Assembly: GCA_023391285.1 (NCBI GenBank)
Contig: JAEWBF010000098.1
Span: forward strand, 1 to 47,547
Direction: 5' to 3'
Origin: Verrucomicrobiota bacterium
Lineage (GTDB): Bacteria; Verrucomicrobiota; Verrucomicrobiia; Opitutales; Opitutaceae
Length of the DNA: 47,547 nucleotides
The notes under the pieces were generated by a model. That model did not search any database. It was not told where the DNA came from and saw nothing but the letters and a program-made list of their open reading frames with translations. The translations under genes were made by a program, and so were the position numbers. Positions 7,751-14,999 of this stretch are shown here, in pieces; position 1 is the stretch's first letter, and each line of letters begins with the position of its first letter.

Positions 7751-9271
7751 CTACAAATTCAACGTGAGCTGCGTGTAAACGTAGCTCGCATCCTTCGACC
7801 CCACTGCTGCCAACGACTGCTTGATGTAATCCCCGCGGAAGTAGTGCGAAACGCCGACCTCGATTTGCGCATACGGTTTGAAAGTCCATCCGACGACCAG
7901 ATCGATCTCCGTTCCGAGAGCATCGCTGTAGGACGGATTGATCCGAAACCCGCCGCCACTGCCAACCGCCGCACCCGCGAAGTTCCGCGGCACACCGGCG
8001 ACGTTATACCAAAAGTCCGTCGTGCGATCGAGCCGCTGAAAATGCGTCTCCAACGCCACCGAAATATTCGGCGCCGGTTTCGCGGTCAGAACCAGCCGCA
8101 AATCGTGCAGGTTCTGCAAGCTGCTCAGGTCCATGTATCCATAATGCAGATGCGTCGTCGCGAACAGATTTTGAAACGTTTCGCTGCTGCGATCCGCGCT
8201 GTTCTTGTCGCCCGACGCATAACTGTAGAGCACGCCAAAACGCGGCTGCCACGGATGATCGGTCCAGGTGTAGCCGCCCTGCAGCACCAGCGCCCAGGCA
8301 TCCTGATCGAGCCGCGTCGACGCCGCGGCCGCCGCCACGGTCGCACCCGGCGCCACCGCCGTCCGCTCCCCGAACTGATGCATCAGCTCCACCCCGTAAT
8401 CCCAGCGATCGTAAGCGAGCGGCTTGGAGCGCACGCGCACCCCCGCCGTGTAGAGATCCTGCGGAGCGGGAAACCGAAACGGCGCCGCCACCCCGCTCCA
8501 ATCGTCCGTGAGAATCCCGCGACTCACCGTGCGCCGGTAAACATACGCCTCCACGACTTCCTTCGTCGCGAGCGTCGGGAAGTTGAAATACGCGCCGGAA
8601 AACACGTCCTGCGAATTCGCGCGATTGAGATTCCGATGATCGTTGTAAACGAGGCCGCCGCTGAACACATCCACGCCGAACCACGCATTCTGCCACCGCA
8701 ACTTCGCGGCATCGAAGGTCCGCGCGTTGTTGTTCCACCGGAAATGTCCAAGCAAACGCTGATCGCCATACACCAGCTCCTGCCGGCCGAGCTTCAACGA
8801 AACGGGAAACTCCTTGTGATTCCCCACGAAGAGATACGCCTGATGCAGATCGATCGGGCCGTCCTTTTCCGCCAAGCCCTTCCCCGGAGCGCTCGCGCTA
8901 TAGCGCTCGTCGCCAAACGAGTAACTTGAACGGCCTTCGACCAAGGCATTCACCCATTTTCCCGTGTAGCCCACGCGCGGCATCACTCGCGTGAGCAGAT
9001 AATGGTTGTTGTTGTCGTCCGCCACGCGCCGCGAGAAATCCCAATTCGATCCCGCATCCGTGAAGCCCGCGTCGTCTTTGTCCTCGCGCCGCACGCGCAA
9101 GTTCACGCCGATATCCCACGCGCTCATGTAAACGTCCTGTGCGCGGAGTCGCTCGTTCACAAATCCCGGGAACGGGCGCGCCGGCGGCGGCGGCGCGTAT
9201 TGAGAATACAAGGACGGAAGCGCGAGCAGCAGCAGCGCGCCGAACACGGCAGGAGCAAGGAAGCGTTTCAT
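7751..9271 (-). CDS. Outer-membrane beta-barrel porin, alginate-export-like family
   Basis: 506 aa from ATG at 9271. An N-terminal signal peptide (MKRFLAPAVFGALLLLALPS) is followed by a Pro-rich stretch and then alternating amphipathic strands throughout, such as WDIGVNLRVRRED and VSLKLGRQELVYGDQRLLGH. The GRQ...YGDQRLLG motif is typical of the alginate_exp-type porins that serve as general or substrate-selective channels. Set 25 bp after nrtD and before the nitrate transporter, it may let nitrate through the outer membrane; this is inference from position. The final residue is Leu rather than the Phe typical of barrel C-termini. Confidence 0.82.
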   Translation of the reverse strand: MKRFLAPAVFGALLLLALPSLYSQYAPPPPARPFPGFVNERLRAQDVYMSAWDIGVNLRVRREDKDDAGFTDAGSNWDFSRRVADDNNNHYLLTRVMPRVGYTGKWVNALVEGRSSYSFGDERYSASAPGKGLAEKDGPIDLHQAYLFVGNHKEFPVSLKLGRQELVYGDQRLLGHFRWNNNARTFDAAKLRWQNAWFGVDVFSGGLVYNDHRNLNRANSQDVFSGAYFNFPTLATKEVVEAYVYRRTVSRGILTDDWSGVAAPFRFPAPQDLYTAGVRVRSKPLAYDRWDYGVELMHQFGERTAVAPGATVAAAAASTRLDQDAWALVLQGGYTWTDHPWQPRFGVLYSYASGDKNSADRSSETFQNLFATTHLHYGYMDLSSLQNLHDLRLVLTAKPAPNISVALETHFQRLDRTTDFWYNVAGVPRNFAGAAVGSGGGFRINPSYSDALGTEIDLVVGWTFKPYAQIEVGVSHYFRGDYIKQSLAAVGSKDASYVYTQLTLNL

Positions 9272-9296
9272 GGTGCGAAGTGTTTACGCAAAGGGT

Positions 9297-10175
9297 TCAA
9301 GCGTGAGTCAGCGCCCGGAAGAAGCGTTGCAAGCCCGCCGCAGGCGGAGCAGAGGGCGGCGGCACCGTCGTTCTCTTGGCAGTCACCGGTCGAATATGCG
9401 AACGCTCCTCGAGAAATCCAATGAGCTGCTCGCGAAGCCGGTAATACTCCGGGTCCTCCAGCAGCTGTTTGCGCGACCGCGGACGCGGAAATGTCACGTC
9501 GAGGATTTCACCCACCGAGGCCGCCGGCCCGTTGGTCATCATCACGACGCGGTCAGCCAGATAGAGCGCTTCGTCGACGTCGTGCGTCACCATCAACGCC
9601 GTCTTCTGATCCTTCTGCCACAGTTCGAGCAGCACGTCTTGCAGTTCGTAGCGCGTCAGCGAATCGAGCATGCCGAACGGCTCGTCGAGGAGCAGCAGCT
9701 TCGGCGACAACGCAAAGGCCCGCGCAATCCCGCAACGCTGCCGCATGCCTTGCGAAAGCTCCGCGGGCTTTTTGTCCATCGCATCGCCGAGCCCGACCAC
9801 CGAGAGGTAATACTCGGCGATCTGACGCCGCTCCGCGCCGCTCGCGGTATAATAAACCTGATCAATCCCAAGCATGACATTCTCGAACGCCGTCAGCCAG
9901 GGAAGCAGGCACGGCGATTGAAACACCACGCCTCGATCCGGCCCGGCGCCGATCACTTCCTTTCCCGCCAGAACGATCCCACCACCCGTAACCTCGGTGA
10001 GCCCTGCCACCATCGAGAGCACCGTGGATTTGCCGCAACCCGAATGGCCGATCAGCGCGACGAATTCTCCTTTGCGAAACGTGAGATTGAAGTTCTCCAC
10101 GATGACCGATGTGCCACGCCCATCAGGCGTCGGATAGGTTTTCAGTAACTGGGAAATTTCGAGAAAAGAGGACAT
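9297..10175 (-). CDS. nrtD: Nitrate ABC transporter ATP-binding protein, NrtD-like
   Basis: 292 aa from ATG at 10175 (MSSFLEISQLL), preferred over the longer frame because family proteins begin near this point. Walker A is GHSGCGKST, the Q-loop lies in VVFQSPCLLPWL, the signature is LSQGMRQR (Gln replaces the usual Gly), Walker B is LLLLDEPFG, and the H-loop histidine is present in MVTHDVDEA. The tail VVMMTNGPAASVGEI followed by FPRPRSR is characteristic of NrtD/CmpD/TauB-like nitrate and sulfonate ATPases. It would pair with the NrtC-like subunit encoded upstream to power the NrtB permease. The 100-bp gap between nrtC and nrtD is occupied by a large palindromic element (10195-10265). Confidence 0.87.
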   Translation of the reverse strand: MSSFLEISQLLKTYPTPDGRGTSVIVENFNLTFRKGEFVALIGHSGCGKSTVLSMVAGLTEVTGGGIVLAGKEVIGAGPDRGVVFQSPCLLPWLTAFENVMLGIDQVYYTASGAERRQIAEYYLSVVGLGDAMDKKPAELSQGMRQRCGIARAFALSPKLLLLDEPFGMLDSLTRYELQDVLLELWQKDQKTALMVTHDVDEALYLADRVVMMTNGPAASVGEILDVTFPRPRSRKQLLEDPEYYRLREQLIGFLEERSHIRPVTAKRTTVPPPSAPPAAGLQRFFRALTHA

Positions 10176-10194
10176 GGCGAACAGGGTGGCGGTT

Positions 10195-10265
10195 GCCTCG
10201 CGCAAAGGCCGCTAAGGTCGCAAGACCGAACAGGCTCGGCGAGCGCTGCGGCCTTTGCGCGAGGC
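10195..10265. repeat. Family-B palindrome without an ORF, between nrtC and nrtD
   Basis: The 18-nt arms (10195-10212 and 10248-10265) are perfect reverse complements, beginning GCCTCGCGCAAAGG. The left side continues as a 9-nt direct repeat: CGCAAAGG, CGCTAAGG and CGCAAG at exact 9-nt spacing. The element resembles the arms that enclose the GxxExxY gene at 11174-11671 (24 of the first 30 positions agree with its right arm). Confidence 0.85.
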
Positions 10266-10275
10266 GGTTTGATTT

Positions 10276-11169
10276 TTATGAACCGAGCGTGACTTCTTCT
10301 TTTTTCATTTCGTGCGGCCGACGTGGCGGCCGTTTGACCCGCGGCTGTTCGAGGTCTTCGGGCAGAATGTCCGGCAACACCAAACGACGCGCGACCGTCG
10401 TCTTCTTCGCCGCGCCGTAACCGAGCAGCTGCGCGGTCACGTCCGCGCGGAGCCGCTTGAACTCGGGATCGTGATTGAGCGCCTTGCGATCTCGCGGGCG
10501 CGGCAACGTGATCGGAATCGACGGTCCCAAAGACGCGCCGGGACCAGGCGTCATCGTGATGATGCGATCGGCCAGCAGAAGGCCCTCATCCACGTCGTTG
10601 GTGATGAGAACAACCGTCTTGTGATCGCGCTCCCAAATCTGCGCGATCTCCTCCTGCAGCGTGGCGCGGGTGAGCGCGTCCAACGCTGAAAGCGGTTCGT
10701 CGAGCAGCAGGATCTGCGGATCCATCGCCAGTGCTCGCGCCACGGATACACGCTGTCGCATGCCACCCGAAAGCTGCGCGGGCCGCTTGTCGCGCGCCGG
10801 CGTGAGATTGACCATCGCGATGAACTTCTCGACGTGCTCGCGCTTCCTTTCCGCCGAGTAGTTCGGGAACACCTGATCGACCGCGAGAGCGACGTTTTCG
10901 AAAACCGTCAGCCACGGCAGCAGGCTGTAGTTCTGAAACACTACACCGCGATCCGGTCCCGGTGCCGTGATATCGAGATCGTTGAGTTTGACCGTGCCTT
11001 CATCCGGTTGCGCCAGCCCCGCAATCAGCGAAATCAGCGTCGACTTCCCCGACCCCGAGTAACCCACAATCGCCACGAACTCCCCGCGCTCGATGGAGAG
11101 ATTCACCCCCCGCAGCACGCAATGGGAACCGAAGGATTTCGAAACATGAGAAAGTTCAAGAAAGGACAT
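10276..11169 (-). CDS. nrtC: Nitrate ABC transporter ATP-binding protein, NrtC/NasD-like
   Basis: 297 aa from ATG at 11169. Walker A is GYSGSGKST, Q-loop VVFQNYSLLPWL, signature LSGGMRQR and Walker B ILLLDEPLS. The usual H-loop histidine is replaced by asparagine in LITNDVDEG. ADRIITMTPGPGASLG is typical of the nitrate branch. A basic C-terminal extension of about 45 residues (VKRPPRRPHEMKKEE region) has no counterpart in NrtD. Combined with the altered signature of NrtD, one of the two composite ATP sites of the heterodimer should be degenerate. The assignment to NrtC rather than a second NrtD is tentative; the role in nitrate uptake is well supported by nrtA and nrtB alongside. Confidence 0.82.
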   Translation of the reverse strand: MSFLELSHVSKSFGSHCVLRGVNLSIERGEFVAIVGYSGSGKSTLISLIAGLAQPDEGTVKLNDLDITAPGPDRGVVFQNYSLLPWLTVFENVALAVDQVFPNYSAERKREHVEKFIAMVNLTPARDKRPAQLSGGMRQRVSVARALAMDPQILLLDEPLSALDALTRATLQEEIAQIWERDHKTVVLITNDVDEGLLLADRIITMTPGPGASLGPSIPITLPRPRDRKALNHDPEFKRLRADVTAQLLGYGAAKKTTVARRLVLPDILPEDLEQPRVKRPPRRPHEMKKEEVTLGS

Positions 11170-11173
11170 AAGT

Positions 11174-11671
11174 TGCCTCGCGCTAGGGACACCAAGGGCG
11201 CCAAGTTTCTATTGCTGGTTAATGGCGATATCCGCAGTTAGGTCCCGATGAACGAAAACCCCACCGCAAAACTCGTGTTGAATGCCGCCTTCAAAGTTCA
11301 CACCGCCCTTGGGCCCGGCCTCTTGGAATCCGTGTATGAAATGGTCTTGGCCTACGAATTGACGAAAGCGGGCCTCTCGGTGCGCAGACAAGCGCCCATT
11401 CCCATCCGATACGAAAGCCTCAACTTCGATGAAGGCTTTCGCGCCGACCTCCTGGTCAACGAATGTGTGATCGTTGAATTGAAGTCGGTTGAATCGCTCG
11501 CCCCGGTGCACGCCAAACAGGTGCTCACGCAATTGCGTCTGAGTTCGAAACGCCTGGGGCTTTTGATCAACTTCGGCGAGGTTCATTTGAAAGATGGAAT
11601 CAAGCGCATCGCGAATCAGATGCCCGATTGAGTTGGTTTCTTTGCGACCTTGGCGCTCGTGGCGTGAGGCA
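11174..11671. mobile_element. Family-B inverted-repeat cassette carrying a GxxExxY gene
   Basis: The arms 11174-11205 and 11640-11671 match at 24 of 32 positions in inverted orientation. Each arm contains three direct repeats spaced 9 nt apart (such as CGCCAAGG and CGCAAAG). The cassette begins 5 bp from the nrtC start and reaches within 8 bp of the nrtB stop, and its only gene is on the opposite strand to the operon. No target-site duplication is evident. Confidence 0.7.
11248..11631 (+). CDS. GxxExxY protein, PD-(D/E)XK nuclease-like
   Basis: 127 aa from ATG at 11248. The family motif is G24-L-L-E27-S-V-Y30. A PD-(D/E)XK-like active site is visible: D67 in FRADLLV, then E77 and K79 in VIVELKSV, followed by KQVLTQLRLSSKRLGLLINFG, the usual end of the fold. 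Family members are small proteins of unproven function assigned to the PD-(D/E)XK nuclease superfamily. This one sits antisense within the nrtB-nrtC gap and lies between inverted repeats, so it looks like a passenger of, or the enzyme for, that element rather than part of nitrate uptake. Its product shares only the family motifs with the second copy at 36985-37377, so the two were not recently duplicated. Confidence 0.88.
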   Translation: MNENPTAKLVLNAAFKVHTALGPGLLESVYEMVLAYELTKAGLSVRRQAPIPIRYESLNFDEGFRADLLVNECVIVELKSVESLAPVHAKQVLTQLRLSSKRLGLLINFGEVHLKDGIKRIANQMPD

Positions 11672-11685
11672 CTTTTCCTCACGCC
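11661..11685. terminator. Hairpin at the end of nrtB
   Basis: GGCGTGAGG and CCTCACGCC are perfect 9-nt arms around a 7-nt loop. They overlap the nrtB stop codon and share sequence with the right arm of the GxxExxY cassette. No T-run follows on the minus strand, so it may act as an RNA-stabilising or attenuating hairpin rather than a full terminator. Confidence 0.4.
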
Positions 11686-12464
11686 GTTTTGAATCGCCGC
11701 TCGAGCAAACTCATCAGCCGATCGAGCACGAAGCCAACCACGCCGATCGTCACGATCGACAGAATGATGTGCTCGTAAACGAGACTGTTGTATTCCTGCC
11801 AAAGAAAGCCGCCGACTCCCGGCCGCCCGGTCAGCATCTCCGCCGCGACGATCACCAGCCACGCGATGCCCAAACTCAGCCGAAACCCGGTGAACATATA
11901 CGGCAGCGTCGCGGGAATCAGGATTTTCGTGAGCGTTTTCCAGCGCGACAGCTTCAACACCCGTCCGACATTCAGATAATCCTGCGGCACCGCCCGCACG
12001 CCCACCGCCGTGTTCAACACCGTCGGCCACATCGCACAGATCGCGATCGTGAACAACGCGCCGTAAGTGCCCGCGTCCCGTCCCGCGCCCAGGAACAACA
12101 CCAACCCCAACGGCAGCCACGCCAGCGGCGAGACCGGCCGCAACACCTGGATGATCGGATCGAAGATCTTCGTGAAGGTCTTCGAAAGCCCGAGACAGAA
12201 ACCGATCGGCGTGCCCACGATGAGCGCGACCGCATATCCCTGCGCGACGAGCACCAGCGAATACCACGTGAACCGCAAAATGCCCTGATCCATCTCGCCG
12301 CGCTTCTCAAACGGCTTGAGCACATAGTCGCGGCTCGCCTCCCAGGTTTTCACCGGCGACGGCAATTCCTTCGCCCACGTGGAACTGCAGAGCGCCCATA
12401 AGAGCAGCACGACCGCTACGCCGATCAGCGGCAGGACCAGCCAATCAAGTTTGAACGACTTCAT
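11679..12464 (-). CDS. nrtB: Nitrate ABC transporter permease NrtB
   Basis: 261 aa from ATG at 12464. An N-terminal transmembrane helix (LVLPLIGVAVVLLLWAL) is followed by five more hydrophobic segments. The EAA-type coupling loop is replaced by the family version around AVPQDYLNVGRVLKLSRW, and LIPATLPYMFTGFRLSLGIA is the expected BPD_transp_1 motif of NrtB/SsuC proteins. It forms the membrane channel for nitrate delivered by NrtA and contacts the NrtC/NrtD ATPases. NrtA lies directly upstream (90-bp gap). The downstream gap to nrtC contains the opposite-strand GxxExxY cassette, so nrtC and nrtD expression may depend on read-through. Confidence 0.9.
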   Translation of the reverse strand: MKSFKLDWLVLPLIGVAVVLLLWALCSSTWAKELPSPVKTWEASRDYVLKPFEKRGEMDQGILRFTWYSLVLVAQGYAVALIVGTPIGFCLGLSKTFTKIFDPIIQVLRPVSPLAWLPLGLVLFLGAGRDAGTYGALFTIAICAMWPTVLNTAVGVRAVPQDYLNVGRVLKLSRWKTLTKILIPATLPYMFTGFRLSLGIAWLVIVAAEMLTGRPGVGGFLWQEYNSLVYEHIILSIVTIGVVGFVLDRLMSLLERRFKTA

Positions 12465-12554
12465 GATAAATTTCTTCGAGTTCTTGTGAGTGGGCGCAGC
12501 ACAGCCCGTCCCGCCTATCTCGGCGGTCGCTTGGAGCCAGCGGCGCGCCGCGTA

Positions 12555-13826
12555 TCAGCTTTTCAATGACTTCACCGCGAAGTTCTTCGCATAGGTCTCC
12601 GGATCCTTCGGGTCGAAGGTGATGCCGTCGAACAGCGTCTCGGGCGTGTCATCGAGTCCGCCATGCGCATAGCCGATTTCCTTCATCGCTTCTTCGTAGA
12701 GATCCGTGCGCATCACTCGCTTCGTGATCCCGTCGTAATCGGGTGCGCCGGCGACCATGCCCCAGCGGCGATATTGCGAGAGAAACCACTTCGCATACTT
12801 CGGCTGCGGGTAATTGCAGTTCCGCCGGCTGAAATGCATGATGTGCGCGTCCTGCACCTTGCGCCCGTCGCCATAGTCGAGTTCGCCCACCAGCCGGCCA
12901 AGAATCGTCTTCGGATCGCAATTGATGTAGGTCGCCTTCGACACGATGTCGCATTGCTCCGGCCGATTGCCGAGATCGTCGAGCCACACGCTCGCTTCGT
13001 GCAATGCCTTGAGCACCGCCTTCACCGTCTTCGGATTCTTTTCCGCAAACTCCTCCGTGAAGGCGCACACTTTTTCCGGGTGATCCTTCCAGAGATCCTG
13101 CGTCGTGACCGAGGTGAATCCGATGGAGTCGTTGATCGACCGCGCCCCCCACGGCTCGCCAACGCAAAACCCGTCCATCTTGCCAATCTTCATGTTCGCC
13201 ACCATCTGCGCCGGCGGAACGGTGATCAGCGTCACGTCCTTGTCCGGATCGATCCCGCCTTGCGCGAGATAGAACCGCATCCACATCGCATGCGTCCCCG
13301 GCGGAAACGTCATCGCAAACGTCAGCGGCTCGCCGAGTTTCTTCGCCTGATCCACGAACGGCTTCAACGCCTTCGGATCGGCGCCGACCTTCCCTTTCCA
13401 CTCGTTCTTCAATGTAATGGCCTGCCCATTACGGTTCATCAACCAGGGGATCACCATCGGCTTCTTCGGCGAACCCGCGAGTCCCATCGTCGAGGCCAGC
13501 GGCATGCCGATCAGCATGTGGGTCGCCTGCAGCGATCCCGACGACAGGTTGTCGCGAATCGCCGCCCAGTTTGCGCCCTTGGTCACTTTCGATTGGACCC
13601 CGTATTTCTTGAACAGGCCTTTCTCGTGCGCGATCACGATCGGCGAGCAATCGGTCAACGCGATGATGCCGAAATTCATCTCCGGGCTTTCCGGTGCCTC
13701 CGACGCCGAAGCCGCGGTCGCGGCCCACGTGCGCGTGCCGAGTGCGCTCCACAGCGCCGCGGCGCCAACGCCGACCGCCGCTCGCGAGATGAATTGCCGG
13801 CGGTTCAAGGGCGCGGTCGTTGTCAT
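12555..13826 (-). CDS. nrtA: Nitrate ABC transporter substrate-binding protein NrtA (Tat-exported)
   Basis: 423 aa from ATG at 13826 (MTTTAPLNRRQF). A start at 13853 adding nine residues would overlap the previous stop. A twin-arginine signal (NRRQFISRAAVG) precedes an alanine-rich hydrophobic core and a cleavage region near ATAASA, so folded export is predicted. The mature part has the nitrate-binding fold markers FGIIALTDCSPIVIAHEKGLF, NWAAIRDNL, LITVPPAQMVANM and MDGFCVGEPWGA. It captures nitrate outside the inner membrane and delivers it to NrtB. It follows the NasS-like gene by 10 bp and is clearly its paralogue, differing by having the export signal. Confidence 0.92.
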   Translation of the reverse strand: MTTTAPLNRRQFISRAAVGVGAAALWSALGTRTWAATAASASEAPESPEMNFGIIALTDCSPIVIAHEKGLFKKYGVQSKVTKGANWAAIRDNLSSGSLQATHMLIGMPLASTMGLAGSPKKPMVIPWLMNRNGQAITLKNEWKGKVGADPKALKPFVDQAKKLGEPLTFAMTFPPGTHAMWMRFYLAQGGIDPDKDVTLITVPPAQMVANMKIGKMDGFCVGEPWGARSINDSIGFTSVTTQDLWKDHPEKVCAFTEEFAEKNPKTVKAVLKALHEASVWLDDLGNRPEQCDIVSKATYINCDPKTILGRLVGELDYGDGRKVQDAHIMHFSRRNCNYPQPKYAKWFLSQYRRWGMVAGAPDYDGITKRVMRTDLYEEAMKEIGYAHGGLDDTPETLFDGITFDPKDPETYAKNFAVKSLKS

Positions 13827-13836
13827 GGAATTCTGG

Positions 13837-14898
13837 TTACGAAGCGATTTCATGCGGATGATGGGAATGAAGGGCGGCGCGATAAATATCTTCGCGGAAG
13901 AGGTGGCCGGGCAGCGCGGCGGCGAGGCCCCCGGGGAGAATGCCCGCGGCGACGAGTTCTTGCTGGAGCGCCCGAGCTTTGTCGGCCGACGGTGTGTTCG
14001 CCTCGCCGCGGTGAAACACCAGAAAGTCCGGCGCCTGTTCGATGCGCCCGTGGCCGCAGTCGAAACGCCCGAGCAACGCCGGCGCAATCACGCGCGCTGG
14101 CAGATTGAGATAGGACGCCTCGCTCAACAGCACAGGCAACTGCTCGCGGTTCCCCGGCTCGTCGCACCACTCCGCCGCTTCCGCAAGCGCGGCGACGAGC
14201 GCGGCGTGCTCCGCCCCGCGCGCGGTCGCGAAATCCTCGGTGACCATCAGCACCTTCTCGACCTGACCCGGCGAATGCGACGCACTCCAGGTCGGACACC
14301 ATCCGATGCCCGCGCGCACCGCGATCGAGTTCCAGGGCTCGCCCGCGCAATACCCGTCAATCGTGCCCGCCTCGAGATTTCGAAACATCTGCGCCGGCGG
14401 CACGACTGCGATCCGCACGTCCACCTCCGCGCGGATTCCCGCGGCAGCAAACCACTGCAACAACATCAGGTGGTGCGACGAAAACGGAAACACGACGCCG
14501 AGTGTCAGCCGGCTTTCGCCGCGCCGCGCGCGCGCGACCTTGCACAACGTCGCCGCATCGCGCACGCCTTCGGCGTGGAGCCGGTTTGAAAGCGTCAGCG
14601 CGTTGCCGTGAAGATTGAAGACGAACGCCGTCAGCACCGGCCGCGCCGCACACCCAAGCCCGAGCTGCGCCGACCACAACATCGGCGCCGGTGCCTGCGC
14701 CGCGTCGAGCTCGCCATAAAGAATCTTCTCCCGGATCGTTGCCCAGCCTACCTCCCGTTCCAACACAACGTTGAGACCGCGGCGCGCAAACATCCCCATG
14801 CGCTGCGCCACGATCAACGGCGCCGCATCGGTCAACGCGAGAAATCCAATGCGCAAGGCGCGTGAGCCAGCAGTCGGATTGGGAGCGGACAGGTTCAT
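13837..14898 (-). CDS. NasS-like cytoplasmic nitrate/nitrite-binding sensor
   Basis: 353 aa from ATG at 14898 (MNLSAPNPTAG). It is homologous to NrtA (RIGFLALTDAAPLIVAQRMGMF, VGWATIREKILYGELDAA, VVPPAQMFRNLEAG, IDGYCAGEPWNS) but has no signal peptide, which is the hallmark of NasS. In studied systems NasS binds the ANTAR antiterminator NasT and releases it when nitrate is present. No ANTAR protein is encoded in this window. As the first gene of the operon, divergent from a LysR regulator, it may instead act with that regulator or with a distant NasT; this is inference. An alternative is a substrate-binding protein that stays cytosolic. Confidence 0.75.
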   Translation of the reverse strand: MNLSAPNPTAGSRALRIGFLALTDAAPLIVAQRMGMFARRGLNVVLEREVGWATIREKILYGELDAAQAPAPMLWSAQLGLGCAARPVLTAFVFNLHGNALTLSNRLHAEGVRDAATLCKVARARRGESRLTLGVVFPFSSHHLMLLQWFAAAGIRAEVDVRIAVVPPAQMFRNLEAGTIDGYCAGEPWNSIAVRAGIGWCPTWSASHSPGQVEKVLMVTEDFATARGAEHAALVAALAEAAEWCDEPGNREQLPVLLSEASYLNLPARVIAPALLGRFDCGHGRIEQAPDFLVFHRGEANTPSADKARALQQELVAAGILPGGLAAALPGHLFREDIYRAALHSHHPHEIAS

Positions 14899-14943
14899 CG
14901 GATTCGCCCGCCGTTTCAGCCGCCCACATGCCACAACCCGGAG

Positions 14944-14994
14944 CTGGCCTGATAAGTGCTTTGCAAAGATTTCATGCGATCAATGAAAGGCACT
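14944..14994. promoter_or_regulatory. Divergent regulatory region with nested dyads (LysR-type box)
   Basis: The 101-bp divergent gap holds TTTCAT-N7-ATGAAA (14970-14988), which fits the T-N11-A pattern of LysR-type sites. It also holds a 10-bp palindrome CTTTGCAAAG (14959-14968) and an outer AGTGC/GCACT pair (14955-14959, 14990-14994). CTGGCCTGATAAGTGCT (14944-14960) resembles a sigma-54 -24/-12 element toward the regulator gene, with GG and GC ten bases apart; this last match is weak evidence. Confidence 0.55.
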
Positions 14995-14999
14995 CATCC

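Noticed and set aside
9297..9360. The short gap between nrtD and the porin as a promoter region
   Set aside because: Only 25 bp separate the genes and no promoter-like motif is visible; read-through is simpler.
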